Assembly: GCA_903859705.1 (NCBI GenBank)
Contig: CAIONQ010000162.1
Span: 1 to 64,000, forward strand
Direction of reading: 5' to 3'
DNA length: 64,000 nucleotides
Source of the DNA: an uncultured Chthonomonas sp.
Lineage (GTDB): Bacteria > Armatimonadota > Chthonomonadetes > Chthonomonadales > Chthonomonadaceae
In this document: in pieces, positions 25,758 to 35,342 of the stretch
Numbering within the stretch: position 1 is the stretch's first letter
How the letters are laid out: every line of letters begins with the position of its first letter
The notes under the pieces: generated by a model
Database searches by the model: none
The model's input: only the letters and a program-made list of their open reading frames with translations
Told to the model about the DNA's origin: nothing
Program-made: the position numbers and the translations under genes

Positions 25758-27257
25758 CTATTGGCGCACAGACTCCAGATATGTATAGAGCGCAATGTAG
25801 TCACGAGCAGACCTCTTCCACGAAAAATCTTGCTCCATTGCTCGGCAACTGAGGGTTGTGCGGTTAGCTGGAGATTGCATTTGCTCAACAGCGCGTTCGA
25901 TGCAGTGGGTAAGGGCTTCTCCACTGTATTCGTCAAACACAAAACCACAGCCAGTTCCATCCGAATAAGAGAAATCAACTACCGTGTCTGCAAGTCCGCC
26001 CGTCGCCCTAACTATCGGCAGGGTTCCGTAGCGCATAGCTATCATCTGCCCAAGCCCACACGGTTCAAAGCGTGATGGCATTAGGAATAAATCGGCACCG
26101 GCATATATGCGTTGAGCAAGAGCCGCATCGTAGCCAATTGTAACGGAAACACGAGATGGGTACCGTGCTTGTAGCGAGAGCAAGAACTGCTCGTATCGAG
26201 TTTCACCCTGGCCTAGTAGAGCCAGTTGTACTGGCATCTCCAGTATTCGCTCCGCTTCAGCCTCAACCAGGTCAAATCCCTTTTGCTCGGCAAACCTTGT
26301 AACCATACCAATTATTGGGCGATCGGAACTAATTTGTAGACAGAGCTCTCTCTGAAGTGCCTCTCTGCACACCAGTTTACCGCCTGGCAAACGTGCCGAG
26401 TAGGGGGCAACAAGCAATTTATCCATTTCCGGATTGAATATATCTGTATCTATGCCGTTCAGAATGCCGCTGAGCTTACCTTCTGACATGAGCTTACGTA
26501 GCAAGCCATCGAGCCCGCACCCGTACTCCGGTGTAAGAATTTCTTTACAGTATCCTGGGCTCACGGTGTTTACATGATCGGAAAAATTTAGGGCTGCTTT
26601 CATAAAAGTCCAGCGGCCGTAAAACTCAACGCCATCTATCCCGTAGTAATCTTGTGATAGCCCGGTGCAGGCAAACTTATCCGCTGGGAAATCACCCTGG
26701 TAGGCAAGGTTATGAATGGTAAAAAGCGATGCTGGCTTGCACCATGTGGGAACTTCGGTGGAGCGCTGCTGAAGCAATAGTGGTATGAGGCCTGTATGCC
26801 AATCGTTGCAGTGAACGATGTCTGGTGTCCAGCCAGGGGAATACTCAGTTAGCCAGGCCAACGCTGCACGGCAGAAAAATGCATATGGCTCCGGTTCCAG
26901 AGCGTAGATGTGCGCACTATCTGTTGCCGATGAAAACCACGGTTTTCGGCCCTTAGCACCAGTGGCATCTTCTACGAGGTACAGTGGGATTGCATCATCA
27001 TGACCAGGCGAGGCAGGGATAACGGAGGAGAGAATACGTGCTGGGCTTTGCCCTGTTGACGCTGATGGAATAGATGCCTGAGAACGAACTGTATCACTGC
27101 CAAGCATCTCGAGTACCATAGGATACGCGGGAATCATCACCCGCACATCTACACCCAAAGCTTTGAGGGCTTTCGGCAATGAACCCGCAACATCAGCCAA
27201 CCCGCCAGCTTTGGCGTAGGGGGCAAGTTCTGCAGAAATCAGAAGCACTTTCATCAT
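25758..27257 (-). CDS. glgA: glycogen synthase (ADP-glucose type)
   Basis: 499 residues, GT5 family, GT-B fold. It transfers glucose from ADP-glucose to growing alpha-1,4-glucan. The N-terminal Lys-Ala-Gly-Gly-Leu-Ala-Asp-Val motif binds ADP-glucose, His-Asn-Leu-Ala-Tyr-Gln-Gly and Asn-Gly-Ile-Asp are typical, and the C-terminal Glu-Pro-Cys-Gly-Leu-Gln/Gly signature and Thr-Gly-Gly-Leu-Ala-Asp-Thr-Val lie in the nucleotide-binding half. Two ATG codons stand in tandem; the second (27254) is equally possible. No other glg gene is nearby. The preceding about 300 bases (25462-25757) hold nothing recognisable. Confidence 0.95.
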   Translation of the reverse strand: MMKVLLISAELAPYAKAGGLADVAGSLPKALKALGVDVRVMIPAYPMVLEMLGSDTVRSQASIPSASTGQSPARILSSVIPASPGHDDAIPLYLVEDATGAKGRKPWFSSATDSAHIYALEPEPYAFFCRAALAWLTEYSPGWTPDIVHCNDWHTGLIPLLLQQRSTEVPTWCKPASLFTIHNLAYQGDFPADKFACTGLSQDYYGIDGVEFYGRWTFMKAALNFSDHVNTVSPGYCKEILTPEYGCGLDGLLRKLMSEGKLSGILNGIDTDIFNPEMDKLLVAPYSARLPGGKLVCREALQRELCLQISSDRPIIGMVTRFAEQKGFDLVEAEAERILEMPVQLALLGQGETRYEQFLLSLQARYPSRVSVTIGYDAALAQRIYAGADLFLMPSRFEPCGLGQMIAMRYGTLPIVRATGGLADTVVDFSYSDGTGCGFVFDEYSGEALTHCIERAVEQMQSPANRTTLSCRAMEQDFSWKRSARDYIALYTYLESVRQ

Positions 27258-27415
27258 CGTACCGACGATCTGCTGCCAGCACTAGCTGGCCATTCAATAC
27301 ATGCGAGCTTTTTGGGCGCTATTTTGAAGGCAGGCAGCGTATTCAACTCGGGAGTATAGCACAATCCACAGTAACGTGCAGTTGGAGTTTGCAGCACAAA
27401 GCACTCGTTTTCTGC

Positions 27416-27445
27416 TTGACACGCCTTCTACAGGCGGCCTATAAT
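27416..27445 (+). promoter_or_regulatory. near-consensus sigma-70 promoter of the PBP1A gene
   Basis: TTGACA (27416-27421) and TATAAT (27440-27445) are separated by 18 bases. The ATG of the PBP gene begins at 27454, only 8 bases after the -10 box, at about the expected transcription start. Confidence 0.8.
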
Positions 27446-27453
27446 GACACACC

Positions 27454-29910
27454 ATGACTAACCGCTCCACACGCTCGAAAGAGCCCGTCCGAGCCTCGTC
27501 GGGATCTCGTCGTAGACGGCCAGACCGGCAAGGATCGAGCCTGAAGAAGCGATTCAGGACGATCTTCGCTCTGGCGCTTCTCGCTACCGAGATTGTGGTT
27601 GCCCTTGCGTTTGTTGCGTTTTTAACATTTTTCTATCGGTTCTCCAGAGATCTGCCGCGCCCAGAGCTAATTGAAGATAGCAAAGGCCCAACTGCTACCT
27701 CGATATGGTCGCAGGATGGGGTTATGCTTGGACGGCTGGATGTTGAGAACCGACAACCTATTACGCTCGATAAGGTGCCGAAGGTACTACAGGATGCAAC
27801 CATTGCTATAGAAGATCACCGGTTTTATGAGCACCAGGGCGTAGATATGCTGGGAATTGCGCGCGCAGCCTGGGTGGATCTTCGCGGTGGAGCTACCCGC
27901 CAGGGTGCAAGTACTCTTACACAGCAACTTGTACGAAACGTAAGCTCATTTGGGGTTTCACGGGAAAAGAACGTTAGCCGTAAGGTCCGTGAGATGCTTA
28001 CAGCTGTGCGGTTGGAGCAGTACTACACCAAAAAAGAGATACTCCAGCTCTACCTTAACAATGCATACTACGGAGCTGGCTCCTATGGTATTGAGGCTGC
28101 GGCTCAAACCTATTATGGTAAACCCGCTGCAAAGTTAGATCTTGCCGAGGCGGCACTGCTTGCTGGCATTCCTCAGCGCCCACGCAGCTACACGCCATAC
28201 GAGCATAAAAAAGATGCGCTAAAGCGGCGTGATGAAGTGCTCCTTGCCATGCAGAAGTGGGGCTACATCACTCCACAGCAGTGTGAAGCGGCGAGGGCAG
28301 AGAAAACAAAGATCATTCCCCCGCCTAAGCGTAAAGATTACGAGTTCAAAGCACCGTACTTTACACGATATGTACTTCGAGAAATGATTAAGAAGTACGG
28401 AAGAGATTTTGTTGAGTCTGGCGTTCGTATTGACACTACCTTGGACTATAAAATGCAGCAGTCTGGCGAGAAGTCTCTTGCAGCAGGAATCGAGAGAAAC
28501 AAGCGACTTGGGGCGAATGACGGCTGCCTGGTTTCACTGGATCCGGCCACGGGATACATTCGTGCAATGGTGGGCGGCACAGATTTTAACAAATCGCAGT
28601 ACAACATTGTTACTCAGGGCAAACGGCAGCCAGGATCCACATTCAAGATTTTCGACTACGGAGCAGCTTTTGAAACGGAAAACTACTCGCTTAAAGATGG
28701 ATTTGTAGACAAACCTGTGCCGTATCCCGGTGATCCGAAGCATCGCTCAGTTCATAACGAGTACGATGAATCCAGCGGCCGTTGGACCAATTTCAAAGAT
28801 GCTATCAAGTACTCTAAGAACACGATAGCCGTGCAGCTGGCACAAGAAGTTGGGATGCAGAACATCAACGAACTGGCACACAAAATGGGGATAACCACAG
28901 AATTATCGCCCTATTTGCCGACCGCGATCGGTGCCTCGGCGGTTCGTCCGATGGATCTGTGCTCTGCTTACAGTATCTTGCCCAACCACGGAAATCGATG
29001 CGTGCCAATTTGTGTAACTCGGATTACTAATGTAGCGGGGGAACTGGTAGATCCGCAGGACTTCATTCCACATGTTCAGCAGAACATTTTGAAGCCCTCT
29101 ACGGTGCAACAGCTGGATGAAGCGTTTTTGGCGGTGTGTATTGGCGGTACAGGCGTACCTGCCCGTGGCAACCAACAGAATGGCATCATTGAAAATGCAC
29201 ATGGCAAAACTGGTACCACGGATGAGTTCCGCGATGTATGGTTTGCGGGGTATACACCGGAGCTTACCACAGTGGTGTGGGTTGGAAGTGTATCGCGGGA
29301 TGCAAAGGGACGCGTCTCATACAAGTCCATGCATGGAGCAACAGGCGGACACACGTGTGGTTTAATCTGGCACGATTTTATGGTGGATGCCATTCCGCTA
29401 CAGCGTAGCTTCCAGACGGCGAATCCGGGGCTTGCAGACCCGGATAATCTTGCGACGGAGAATGCAACGCACAGCACCGTAAAGCGCGATAATAAGAAGA
29501 CTACGAGAACTACTACTACTCCGCAGACTTCCCCAGATCCCAACGCTGTCGATCCTAACAACCCGGATGGAAACATTCCGGCTGAACCTGGCGCAACCGA
29601 GCCAGGAAGTGCAGGAACTACTGTGCCCGATGGTGCAGATACAGGAACTAAGCCTGTTCAGCCAGGAACTGCTCCCGGTGTTCCAGCACCTGCTCCTATA
29701 GTGGGCCGAACCCCGGCCTCACCACCAGTACAGGCCAACACGCGTCCTCAGGATGAAGAGATGATCACCGTTAAGGTGTGCACAGACACCGGCGACCTGG
29801 TTAATGGAAACTGGTGCCCGTCATACACGCTGAGCAGAGTAACTCGTGCGGCTGCAGTTCGGATGCATCGCTGCAAGATCCACCGCGCCCCACCAGGCGA
29901 GAAGGAGTAG
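27454..29910 (+). CDS. class A penicillin-binding protein (PBP1A type)
   Basis: 818 residues, bifunctional peptidoglycan synthase. Basic cytosolic N-terminus, one membrane helix (about 37-62), GT51 glycosyltransferase with Glu-Asp-His-Arg-Phe-Tyr-Glu-His and Gln-Gly-Ala-Ser-Thr-Leu-Thr-Gln-Gln. Transpeptidase with Ser-Thr-Phe-Lys (active-site SxxK), Ser-Lys-Asn and Lys-Thr-Gly-Thr-Thr. After residue about 660 comes a Thr/Pro/Gly-rich linker and a short C-terminal module with three or four Cys, possibly disulfide-bonded. It is followed after 6 bases by ftsE. No ribosome site can be placed, because the promoter abuts the start codon. Confidence 0.94.
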   Translation: MTNRSTRSKEPVRASSGSRRRRPDRQGSSLKKRFRTIFALALLATEIVVALAFVAFLTFFYRFSRDLPRPELIEDSKGPTATSIWSQDGVMLGRLDVENRQPITLDKVPKVLQDATIAIEDHRFYEHQGVDMLGIARAAWVDLRGGATRQGASTLTQQLVRNVSSFGVSREKNVSRKVREMLTAVRLEQYYTKKEILQLYLNNAYYGAGSYGIEAAAQTYYGKPAAKLDLAEAALLAGIPQRPRSYTPYEHKKDALKRRDEVLLAMQKWGYITPQQCEAARAEKTKIIPPPKRKDYEFKAPYFTRYVLREMIKKYGRDFVESGVRIDTTLDYKMQQSGEKSLAAGIERNKRLGANDGCLVSLDPATGYIRAMVGGTDFNKSQYNIVTQGKRQPGSTFKIFDYGAAFETENYSLKDGFVDKPVPYPGDPKHRSVHNEYDESSGRWTNFKDAIKYSKNTIAVQLAQEVGMQNINELAHKMGITTELSPYLPTAIGASAVRPMDLCSAYSILPNHGNRCVPICVTRITNVAGELVDPQDFIPHVQQNILKPSTVQQLDEAFLAVCIGGTGVPARGNQQNGIIENAHGKTGTTDEFRDVWFAGYTPELTTVVWVGSVSRDAKGRVSYKSMHGATGGHTCGLIWHDFMVDAIPLQRSFQTANPGLADPDNLATENATHSTVKRDNKKTTRTTTTPQTSPDPNAVDPNNPDGNIPAEPGATEPGSAGTTVPDGADTGTKPVQPGTAPGVPAPAPIVGRTPASPPVQANTRPQDEEMITVKVCTDTGDLVNGNWCPSYTLSRVTRAAAVRMHRCKIHRAPPGEKE

Positions 29911-29916
29911 CCGCAG

Positions 29917-30636
29917 TTGGCGATGATCGATATTAAACGCGCCTCGGTGCGATACCAGGGCGGCGTTACTGCGCTGGATTGCGTGGATTTATGTGTTCGG
30001 GCAGGCGAATTCGTTTTTGTTGTTGGCCCAACCGGAGCCGGCAAATCTACTTTGCTCAAATTGCTATACCGGGGTGAGGCGGCAACCGAAGGATATGTAT
30101 CTGTTGCAGGAAGTGATCTGAGCACAATTTCATCTGCAGATATCCCGCTGTTTCGGCGCAAGCTCGGAATTGTTTTTCAGGATTATGGCTTGTTGCCGAA
30201 CAAGACGGTGTGGGAGAACATTGCGTTTGCACTGCGTGTTACAGGTGCTGGCAGAACGGAAACACGTGCGCGTGTACATGCTGCACTTGAAATGGTAGGC
30301 ATGACCCACCGCCCCGATGCTACCCCCTCACAGATATCTGGTGGCGAACAGCAGCGTGTAGCCATTGCGCGCGCCATTGTAAACGATCCGCCACTATTGA
30401 TTGCCGATGAACCTACGGGCAATTTGGATCCGGACACATCAATGGGAATTGTGCAACTACTTAACTACATCAACGAGCGGGGCACAACGGTGATTGTAGC
30501 CACGCATGATTCGATGATCGTGAATATGATGCAGAAGCGGGTAGTGGCAGTAGTTGCCGGCAAAATTGCCAGGGATGAGATGCGGGGTGATTATGGCTTC
30601 GAACGGTCATCCGGCTACACAGGAGCCGGCGACTGA
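29917..30636 (+). CDS. ftsE: cell-division ABC ATPase FtsE
   Basis: 239 residues. Walker A Gly-Pro-Thr-Gly-Ala-Gly-Lys-Ser, Q-loop, signature Ile-Ser-Gly-Gly-Glu-Gln-Gln and Walker B Leu-Leu-Ile-Ala-Asp-Glu-Pro are all present, with the FtsE-typical Gly-Asn-Leu-Asp-Pro-Asp. With FtsX it forms an ATP-driven gate that activates septal murein hydrolases. Start is TTG 29917, 10 bases after AGGAG, or possibly the ATG two codons later. Its stop overlaps the ftsX start (TGATG arrangement), so the two are coupled. Confidence 0.95.
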   Translation: MAMIDIKRASVRYQGGVTALDCVDLCVRAGEFVFVVGPTGAGKSTLLKLLYRGEAATEGYVSVAGSDLSTISSADIPLFRRKLGIVFQDYGLLPNKTVWENIAFALRVTGAGRTETRARVHAALEMVGMTHRPDATPSQISGGEQQRVAIARAIVNDPPLLIADEPTGNLDPDTSMGIVQLLNYINERGTTVIVATHDSMIVNMMQKRVVAVVAGKIARDEMRGDYGFERSSGYTGAGD

Positions 30637-31529
30637 TGCGACCATCAAGCATACTATTTCTTCTTCAAGAAGGCTATCTCAATATAAGGCGTAACGGCCT
30701 GATGTCGATTGCCGCATTGGGAACCGTTGCAGTTACGCTCACAATACTCGGTGCTTCGTTATGGTCTGTATTCAGAATCAATGAGATTGCACAACAGCAG
30801 CCTCAGACGTTTAATGAGATCGATGTGTTTATGCGGCCCGAACTGCTTCGGGACGATGCTCTTGATCTAAAGGAGCGCCTAACTGCAGTGCCGCATGTTG
30901 GTGTTGTAACGTTTGTATCCAAGGAGCAAGCATGGAAAGATCTTACATCTGAGGAGAAGACGCTCACGGAGGCGATGCCTGAGGATCCGCTGCCCGATTC
31001 GTATCGAATTGAAACTACGGAAGCCAGGTACGTTAGCGAGATAGCTAAAGCGCTTCGAGATAAGGCAAAATACCCGGAAATTGAGCACGTAACCGATGCT
31101 GGCGCAGAAGTACGAATGATGCTTGCTTTTGCTCGATTGATAAAGGTTATAGGATATGGCGTGGCTGCTGCCCTATTTATAGCAACTATGTTCATTGTTT
31201 ATAACACAATTCGGTTGACTGTGTTTGCACGTCGGCGCGAAATCCGGATTATGCAATTGGTAGGGGCAACCTCCTGGTTTATACGCATTCCACTATTGAT
31301 AGAAGGGCTGTTTCACGGCGTTGCCGGTGCCACGGTGGCCACATTCATTGTGCTTCTTGGTGCCAGGCAAGTTGCAGGATTTGTAGATCAGATACATTCT
31401 CCGCTTATACCTGATGTGCCAAGCCAGGCGTCGCCATTCACGATCTCCCTTTTGTTAATTTTTATCGGCGCTTTTGTCGGGCTAGCCGGCAGCCATATGT
31501 CCATTCGAAAGTATCTGAAGCAGATATAA
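30636..31529 (+). CDS. ftsX: cell-division permease-like protein FtsX
   Basis: 297 residues. An N-terminal membrane helix (about 25-47) is followed by an extracytoplasmic domain of about 120 residues with the family-like Val-Ser-Lys-Glu-Gln-Ala-Trp, then three membrane helices near 165-190, 215-245 and 270-290. FtsX couples ATP hydrolysis by FtsE to an outside amidase activator. Directly overlapping ftsE upstream and the EnvC-like gene downstream (TAATG) fixes the identity. Confidence 0.95.
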   Translation: MRPSSILFLLQEGYLNIRRNGLMSIAALGTVAVTLTILGASLWSVFRINEIAQQQPQTFNEIDVFMRPELLRDDALDLKERLTAVPHVGVVTFVSKEQAWKDLTSEEKTLTEAMPEDPLPDSYRIETTEARYVSEIAKALRDKAKYPEIEHVTDAGAEVRMMLAFARLIKVIGYGVAAALFIATMFIVYNTIRLTVFARRREIRIMQLVGATSWFIRIPLLIEGLFHGVAGATVATFIVLLGARQVAGFVDQIHSPLIPDVPSQASPFTISLLLIFIGAFVGLAGSHMSIRKYLKQI

Positions 31530-32818
31530 TGCGCCGCTTCCTGCCACTGCTGCTCTCCATATCACTGCTCTTTGCCGCAGAAATATTCCCCCTACAGCAC
31601 ACTGCCGCCCAGCGGCACAAAGGCTCTGGTAAGGGGCAAACTAAGAAGGGCAATTCTCACGCGCCATCTGCAGATGAGGCGCGTGCTGCCGCGGCTCGTC
31701 AGGAGCAGATCCGCAAACATCTTGAAGATGTACGGAAGCACATGCACGATGTGCGTGTTAAGATCAAAACTGTAAAAAGGCAAGAAGCTCAGATTACTGA
31801 AACAATTGATGTAGTGCAGGGGCGGATAGACACAACGCGGGCAACGCTTAAACGCATCAACCGGCGGCTAACAGACCTATCCAACAGGCATGTACAGGCT
31901 GTGGCCAGGCTATCTCGCACGCAAGACCACCTTGCGCAGCGTAGACGTCTCCTGGCGGGCAGGCTGCGCGAAAACTATGAGCGCCGGCGAACAACGTATG
32001 CAGAGGTATTGATTCAGTCCCAATCGGTTCATCAATTGTTATCTCGTGGTTACTATGTTCAGAAGATTGTTCATTCCGATGCATCGCTGGTAAAGGGCAT
32101 TAAGGATGATGTTCGCATCATCGAACATGATAAGAAGCAGCTGGAACTGCAGGCCGCGGAACAGCGAGACCTCGCCTCTGAATATGAAGAGAAAAAGGCT
32201 AGCTTTGCGCAGGACCTGAGCAAGAAGCAGACACTGCTTGCGAGCGTTCAGGAAGTTCGGGAAGAAGCGCAGGACGAGCTTGACGAGTTGGAGAGCGAAT
32301 CGAATGCGATGACAAATCGCATAAGGGCGCTATCCGAGGTGCTACGGCAAAGGCAGGAAGCGCTCAGGCGTGAAGCTGCTGCGCACAAGAACGGTGGTCA
32401 CTCCGGAGGCAACTCAACCCCCGAGGCGTTGCCTACTGTATTTCATGGGCATTTCATCAAACCGTGCCCTGGCAGAATTACCTCAACCTTTGGCATGCGG
32501 TACCACCCAGTTCTGCATGTGCGCAAGTTGCATACCGGGGTAGATTTTGGGGCACCCCACGGCACGCCAATTCATGCAGCGGCGAGCGGCGTGGTGTTAA
32601 TAGCCGGTTACACCCGTGGGTATGGCAACTGCGTGATTATCGATCACGGCGGCGGTATAAGCACTCTGTATGGCCACTGTTCATCGCTGGGTGTAAGCGA
32701 AGGCCAATCTGTTAAGCAGGGCCAGGTAATTGGGCGTGTTGGAGCTACCGGATACGCTACAGGGCCGCATCTGCACTGGGAAGTGCGCAGAAATGGAACC
32801 CCTGTTCGGCCAATGTAA
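31529..32818 (+). CDS. EnvC-like murein hydrolase activator, M23 (LytM) domain
   Basis: 429 residues. Signal peptide (to about Ala-28), basic linker, about 230 residues of coiled coil (heptad-rich Glu/Lys/Arg/Leu) and a C-terminal LytM domain. The zinc-site residues of true M23 peptidases appear intact: His and Asp in His-Thr-Gly-Val-Asp-Phe, and His-Leu-His-Trp. Enteric EnvC has lost these and only activates amidases, so this protein may itself cut peptidoglycan. It is the third gene of the ftsE-ftsX unit, overlapping ftsX by one base. Confidence 0.92.
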   Translation: MRRFLPLLLSISLLFAAEIFPLQHTAAQRHKGSGKGQTKKGNSHAPSADEARAAAARQEQIRKHLEDVRKHMHDVRVKIKTVKRQEAQITETIDVVQGRIDTTRATLKRINRRLTDLSNRHVQAVARLSRTQDHLAQRRRLLAGRLRENYERRRTTYAEVLIQSQSVHQLLSRGYYVQKIVHSDASLVKGIKDDVRIIEHDKKQLELQAAEQRDLASEYEEKKASFAQDLSKKQTLLASVQEVREEAQDELDELESESNAMTNRIRALSEVLRQRQEALRREAAAHKNGGHSGGNSTPEALPTVFHGHFIKPCPGRITSTFGMRYHPVLHVRKLHTGVDFGAPHGTPIHAAASGVVLIAGYTRGYGNCVIIDHGGGISTLYGHCSSLGVSEGQSVKQGQVIGRVGATGYATGPHLHWEVRRNGTPVRPM

Positions 32819-32823
32819 TTTTG

Positions 32824-34488
32824 TCAGTTGTGTGATGGAGGTTTTGTTTGAGAGCAGCCAACGAAGCGCAAGGTACCTGCTGATACTTTTGTTCGGGATA
32901 TTTGTGGTTCTCGGCAGTATCGTATGTCAACATCGCCTGTCACTTCGCAGTCCTGCATCCGGAACCCTGATATCACTGGCTCCGTTGGAACCCTGGGTGA
33001 ACCATCCGGTCCAGGCATCAGGGAAGTGATAGCTACCGCAATTGTTGCGTTTCCACGCCCGCAGCTTAGTTTGCAACCTGAAATTACGGAATTCTGTGGC
33101 AAGGGCCCTTCGGTAGCGTCTCCATAAAGCCAGATTAGTGCGTGCACCGTACAGTCAAACAGAGTTACACCGCTCTGAAACCGGCAACTGTTGTTTATAG
33201 TGCAGTGTTTCAGTACGGTGTTGGGATTCCCTGCAGATGCATTCCAGAGGGTATCTCCAGAACTTACGGCCACGTCTGCATTTAGTGTAATCTGAAGCGA
33301 AGGCGCTGGTTTATCTGGCCCGTCGTCAGGCAGCGGTGCCAGGCTCTTAACTGCGGTTGCTGTAACTATGGGCAGCAACTTCCCGGCCGTTGCACTGAAT
33401 ATCCCAAGCTTATCCCCGGTGCAAATTGGGACGTAACCAAGTGGGAAATTCTGGTGTACTTGCAAAGTAGTTACTTTCCCTATGCGCGATACCGAGTTCA
33501 CCCTGGATGAGTGCGTTGCAATATTGAATGCATCGTCATTCATTCCATCCAGAATGCAATTGTTCCACGTTAGTTTTGCTCTGCAACCCTTTACGTGAAA
33601 ACCATCCCGCCATGTGGAGGTGAACCTTGTAGTTCCGGGGCGAGGTCGGATATTGAACGATTGGAATAAACAATTGCCCGCACACCGTGCGACGTTCACA
33701 CCGAACAATGGCCCAGACCACAGTTCGATGTGATCAAAAGAAATATCAGTATCATCCTCAACTACAAAAACTGGGCTTGCTCCGTGGCCATTCATTTTAT
33801 GTGCAATACCTCGAACCGGGAGGCAAATTCGAGAAGCTCCCTTCTTAAGGCTTGAGTAAGCAGTAAAGGGCTGAGACGCGTACACGCGTACTTGCCTGGA
33901 TGCTGTGGCTCCGCCGTCTCCAGCATTTTGAACATCTCGAATGAACAGATGTGCAGAAACTGGTGCCGTGCCGTTGTCCGGATACACCATCCCAAAGTAG
34001 GCCTGCTCACGGTCACCTGTAGGTCCGCCAGGGTCAATCGGCGGAAATTCGGGGGATAACTGTGCTTCTATCCAGCCCTGTTGTGCACTGAAATTAGTAA
34101 CAACGCCTTCGGCAAACGGCAATGGATCAAAATCTACCTTCAGCTTTCTTATCTGAATCCGTACACAATTTGTGAGATGTAAGAACCTGGTTGCAGGAGC
34201 TAATAAGAACAGACTGTTACCGCCGTTAATCGTTAAGTCTTTACGCTTATCTAATCGTAGAAGCCACGTATCGGCAGCCGTGGTTACACGGTAGGTGTGG
34301 CTTGGCTCGAACACCAGCTCGGACCCGGGTTCTGCGGACGAAAGCGCATTGCATGCCCGCTGGATTGCCGGACCATCGTCTTGCTTTCCGTTGCCAACCG
34401 CACCAAAGTCTTTAGCATGTAATATCCGTGCATGCGCAGGCTCACATAACAGAACCAAAAGCGTAGCCACGATCCAGAGCCGTTTCAT
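32824..34488 (-). CDS. secreted right-handed parallel beta-helix protein
   Basis: About 554 residues from ATG 34488. The signal peptide is near perfect (cleavage after Ala-His-Ala). The mature part begins with the pectate-lyase-superfamily opening Lys-Asp-Phe-Gly-Ala-Val-Gly-Asn-Gly-Lys-Gln-Asp-Asp and continues as a long beta-helix with Asp-Gly-Phe-His-Val and Asp-Asp-Ala-Phe-Asn turns, as in polysaccharide lyases and GH28/GH110-like enzymes. The substrate is unknown. Its ATG overlaps the stop of the molybdopterin enzyme gene (ATGA), so it is the last gene of a coupled trio. It ends 6 bases from the convergent EnvC gene. Confidence 0.83.
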   Translation of the reverse strand: MKRLWIVATLLVLLCEPAHARILHAKDFGAVGNGKQDDGPAIQRACNALSSAEPGSELVFEPSHTYRVTTAADTWLLRLDKRKDLTINGGNSLFLLAPATRFLHLTNCVRIQIRKLKVDFDPLPFAEGVVTNFSAQQGWIEAQLSPEFPPIDPGGPTGDREQAYFGMVYPDNGTAPVSAHLFIRDVQNAGDGGATASRQVRVYASQPFTAYSSLKKGASRICLPVRGIAHKMNGHGASPVFVVEDDTDISFDHIELWSGPLFGVNVARCAGNCLFQSFNIRPRPGTTRFTSTWRDGFHVKGCRAKLTWNNCILDGMNDDAFNIATHSSRVNSVSRIGKVTTLQVHQNFPLGYVPICTGDKLGIFSATAGKLLPIVTATAVKSLAPLPDDGPDKPAPSLQITLNADVAVSSGDTLWNASAGNPNTVLKHCTINNSCRFQSGVTLFDCTVHALIWLYGDATEGPLPQNSVISGCKLSCGRGNATIAVAITSLMPGPDGSPRVPTEPVISGFRMQDCEVTGDVDIRYCREPQISRTKVSAGTLRFVGCSQTKPPSHN

Positions 34489-35342
34489 AGCCCGGCATAC
34501 CAATCGTATCCACGTTCAGCCCAGAAGTCTTTTGGGCGTTCCCTGGTAAACCGTATCAGGCCAATGCGCTTTATGCACTTCACTCCGTACTTAATGGGAA
34601 TTGCCAGGCGAACTGGCGCCCCATGTTCGGTTGTTAGTGGTTTTCCATTCATTTCATAACAGAGCAGTGTCTGTGCATGAAGGGCACTCTCCATATCGAG
34701 GCCAACATAGTACGAGCCATCCGGAGTTTCCATGGCCACATATGGCATAAGATCATTTTGCCTCTTGTATATTTCAGGCTCTGCCCCAGATATTGTTGCC
34801 GGGCCAAGCGCCACAATCAGGTCTCGCAGGCGAGCACCCTTCCACTGTACTACTGCACTCCAACCTTCAATGCACTTGTGCTCGGTAACAATTGTATATG
34901 GCTTTAACCCTTTGATATGGCTGATTGTGATTTCTACAGCGGGTTCATCGCCATCCTGTGGTACGGCTTGCGACATATTGTGTAAACCACGCACCAGTAT
35001 CTTGTGTGAGCTTTCGTCAATCTCACCATCCAGCCCATACCCACCATTCGTTTTAAGCTCTACCGCAGTACTCGCCGCAAACTGTGGCGACATTCGGTCT
35101 TCACGATAGATGCCTCTGGCTGCCTTTTCGTTTAGCTTCAATACCATCCGAAGTTGGCCAGGTATACCGTCGCTCTCAGCAATAGGCGATGTTGCAGAGC
35201 GGTGTATTGTAAACCACGATAAGCCGATGGCACCTGCAGACCACAAAATGGATCTGCGGGTAAGGGTGCGCATCCGCGCTTCTGCGGCTGCTCCGCTTTC
35301 AAGCGGCCTGTCGTCAGGGGAGGGCCAATCAGGGGTAGTCAT
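34485..35342 (-). CDS. molybdopterin-dependent oxidoreductase, sulfite-oxidase/MsrP fold
   Basis: 285 residues. A twin-Arg signal (Thr-Arg-Arg-Ser-Ile-Leu, then a hydrophobic stretch near residues 30-47) indicates folded export or membrane anchoring. The molybdenum-ligand Cys lies in Glu-His-Lys-Cys-Ile-Glu-Gly-Trp, and the C-terminal Gly-Ala-Pro-Val-Arg-Leu and Tyr-Gly-Val-Lys-Cys-Ile-Lys motif is typical of YedY/MsrP proteins. MsrP reduces oxidised methionine in periplasmic proteins. That substrate is plausible here, because a b-type cytochrome gene precedes it with ATGA overlap, as MsrQ does. Confidence 0.87.
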   Translation of the reverse strand: MTTPDWPSPDDRPLESGAAAEARMRTLTRRSILWSAGAIGLSWFTIHRSATSPIAESDGIPGQLRMVLKLNEKAARGIYREDRMSPQFAASTAVELKTNGGYGLDGEIDESSHKILVRGLHNMSQAVPQDGDEPAVEITISHIKGLKPYTIVTEHKCIEGWSAVVQWKGARLRDLIVALGPATISGAEPEIYKRQNDLMPYVAMETPDGSYYVGLDMESALHAQTLLCYEMNGKPLTTEHGAPVRLAIPIKYGVKCIKRIGLIRFTRERPKDFWAERGYDWYAGL

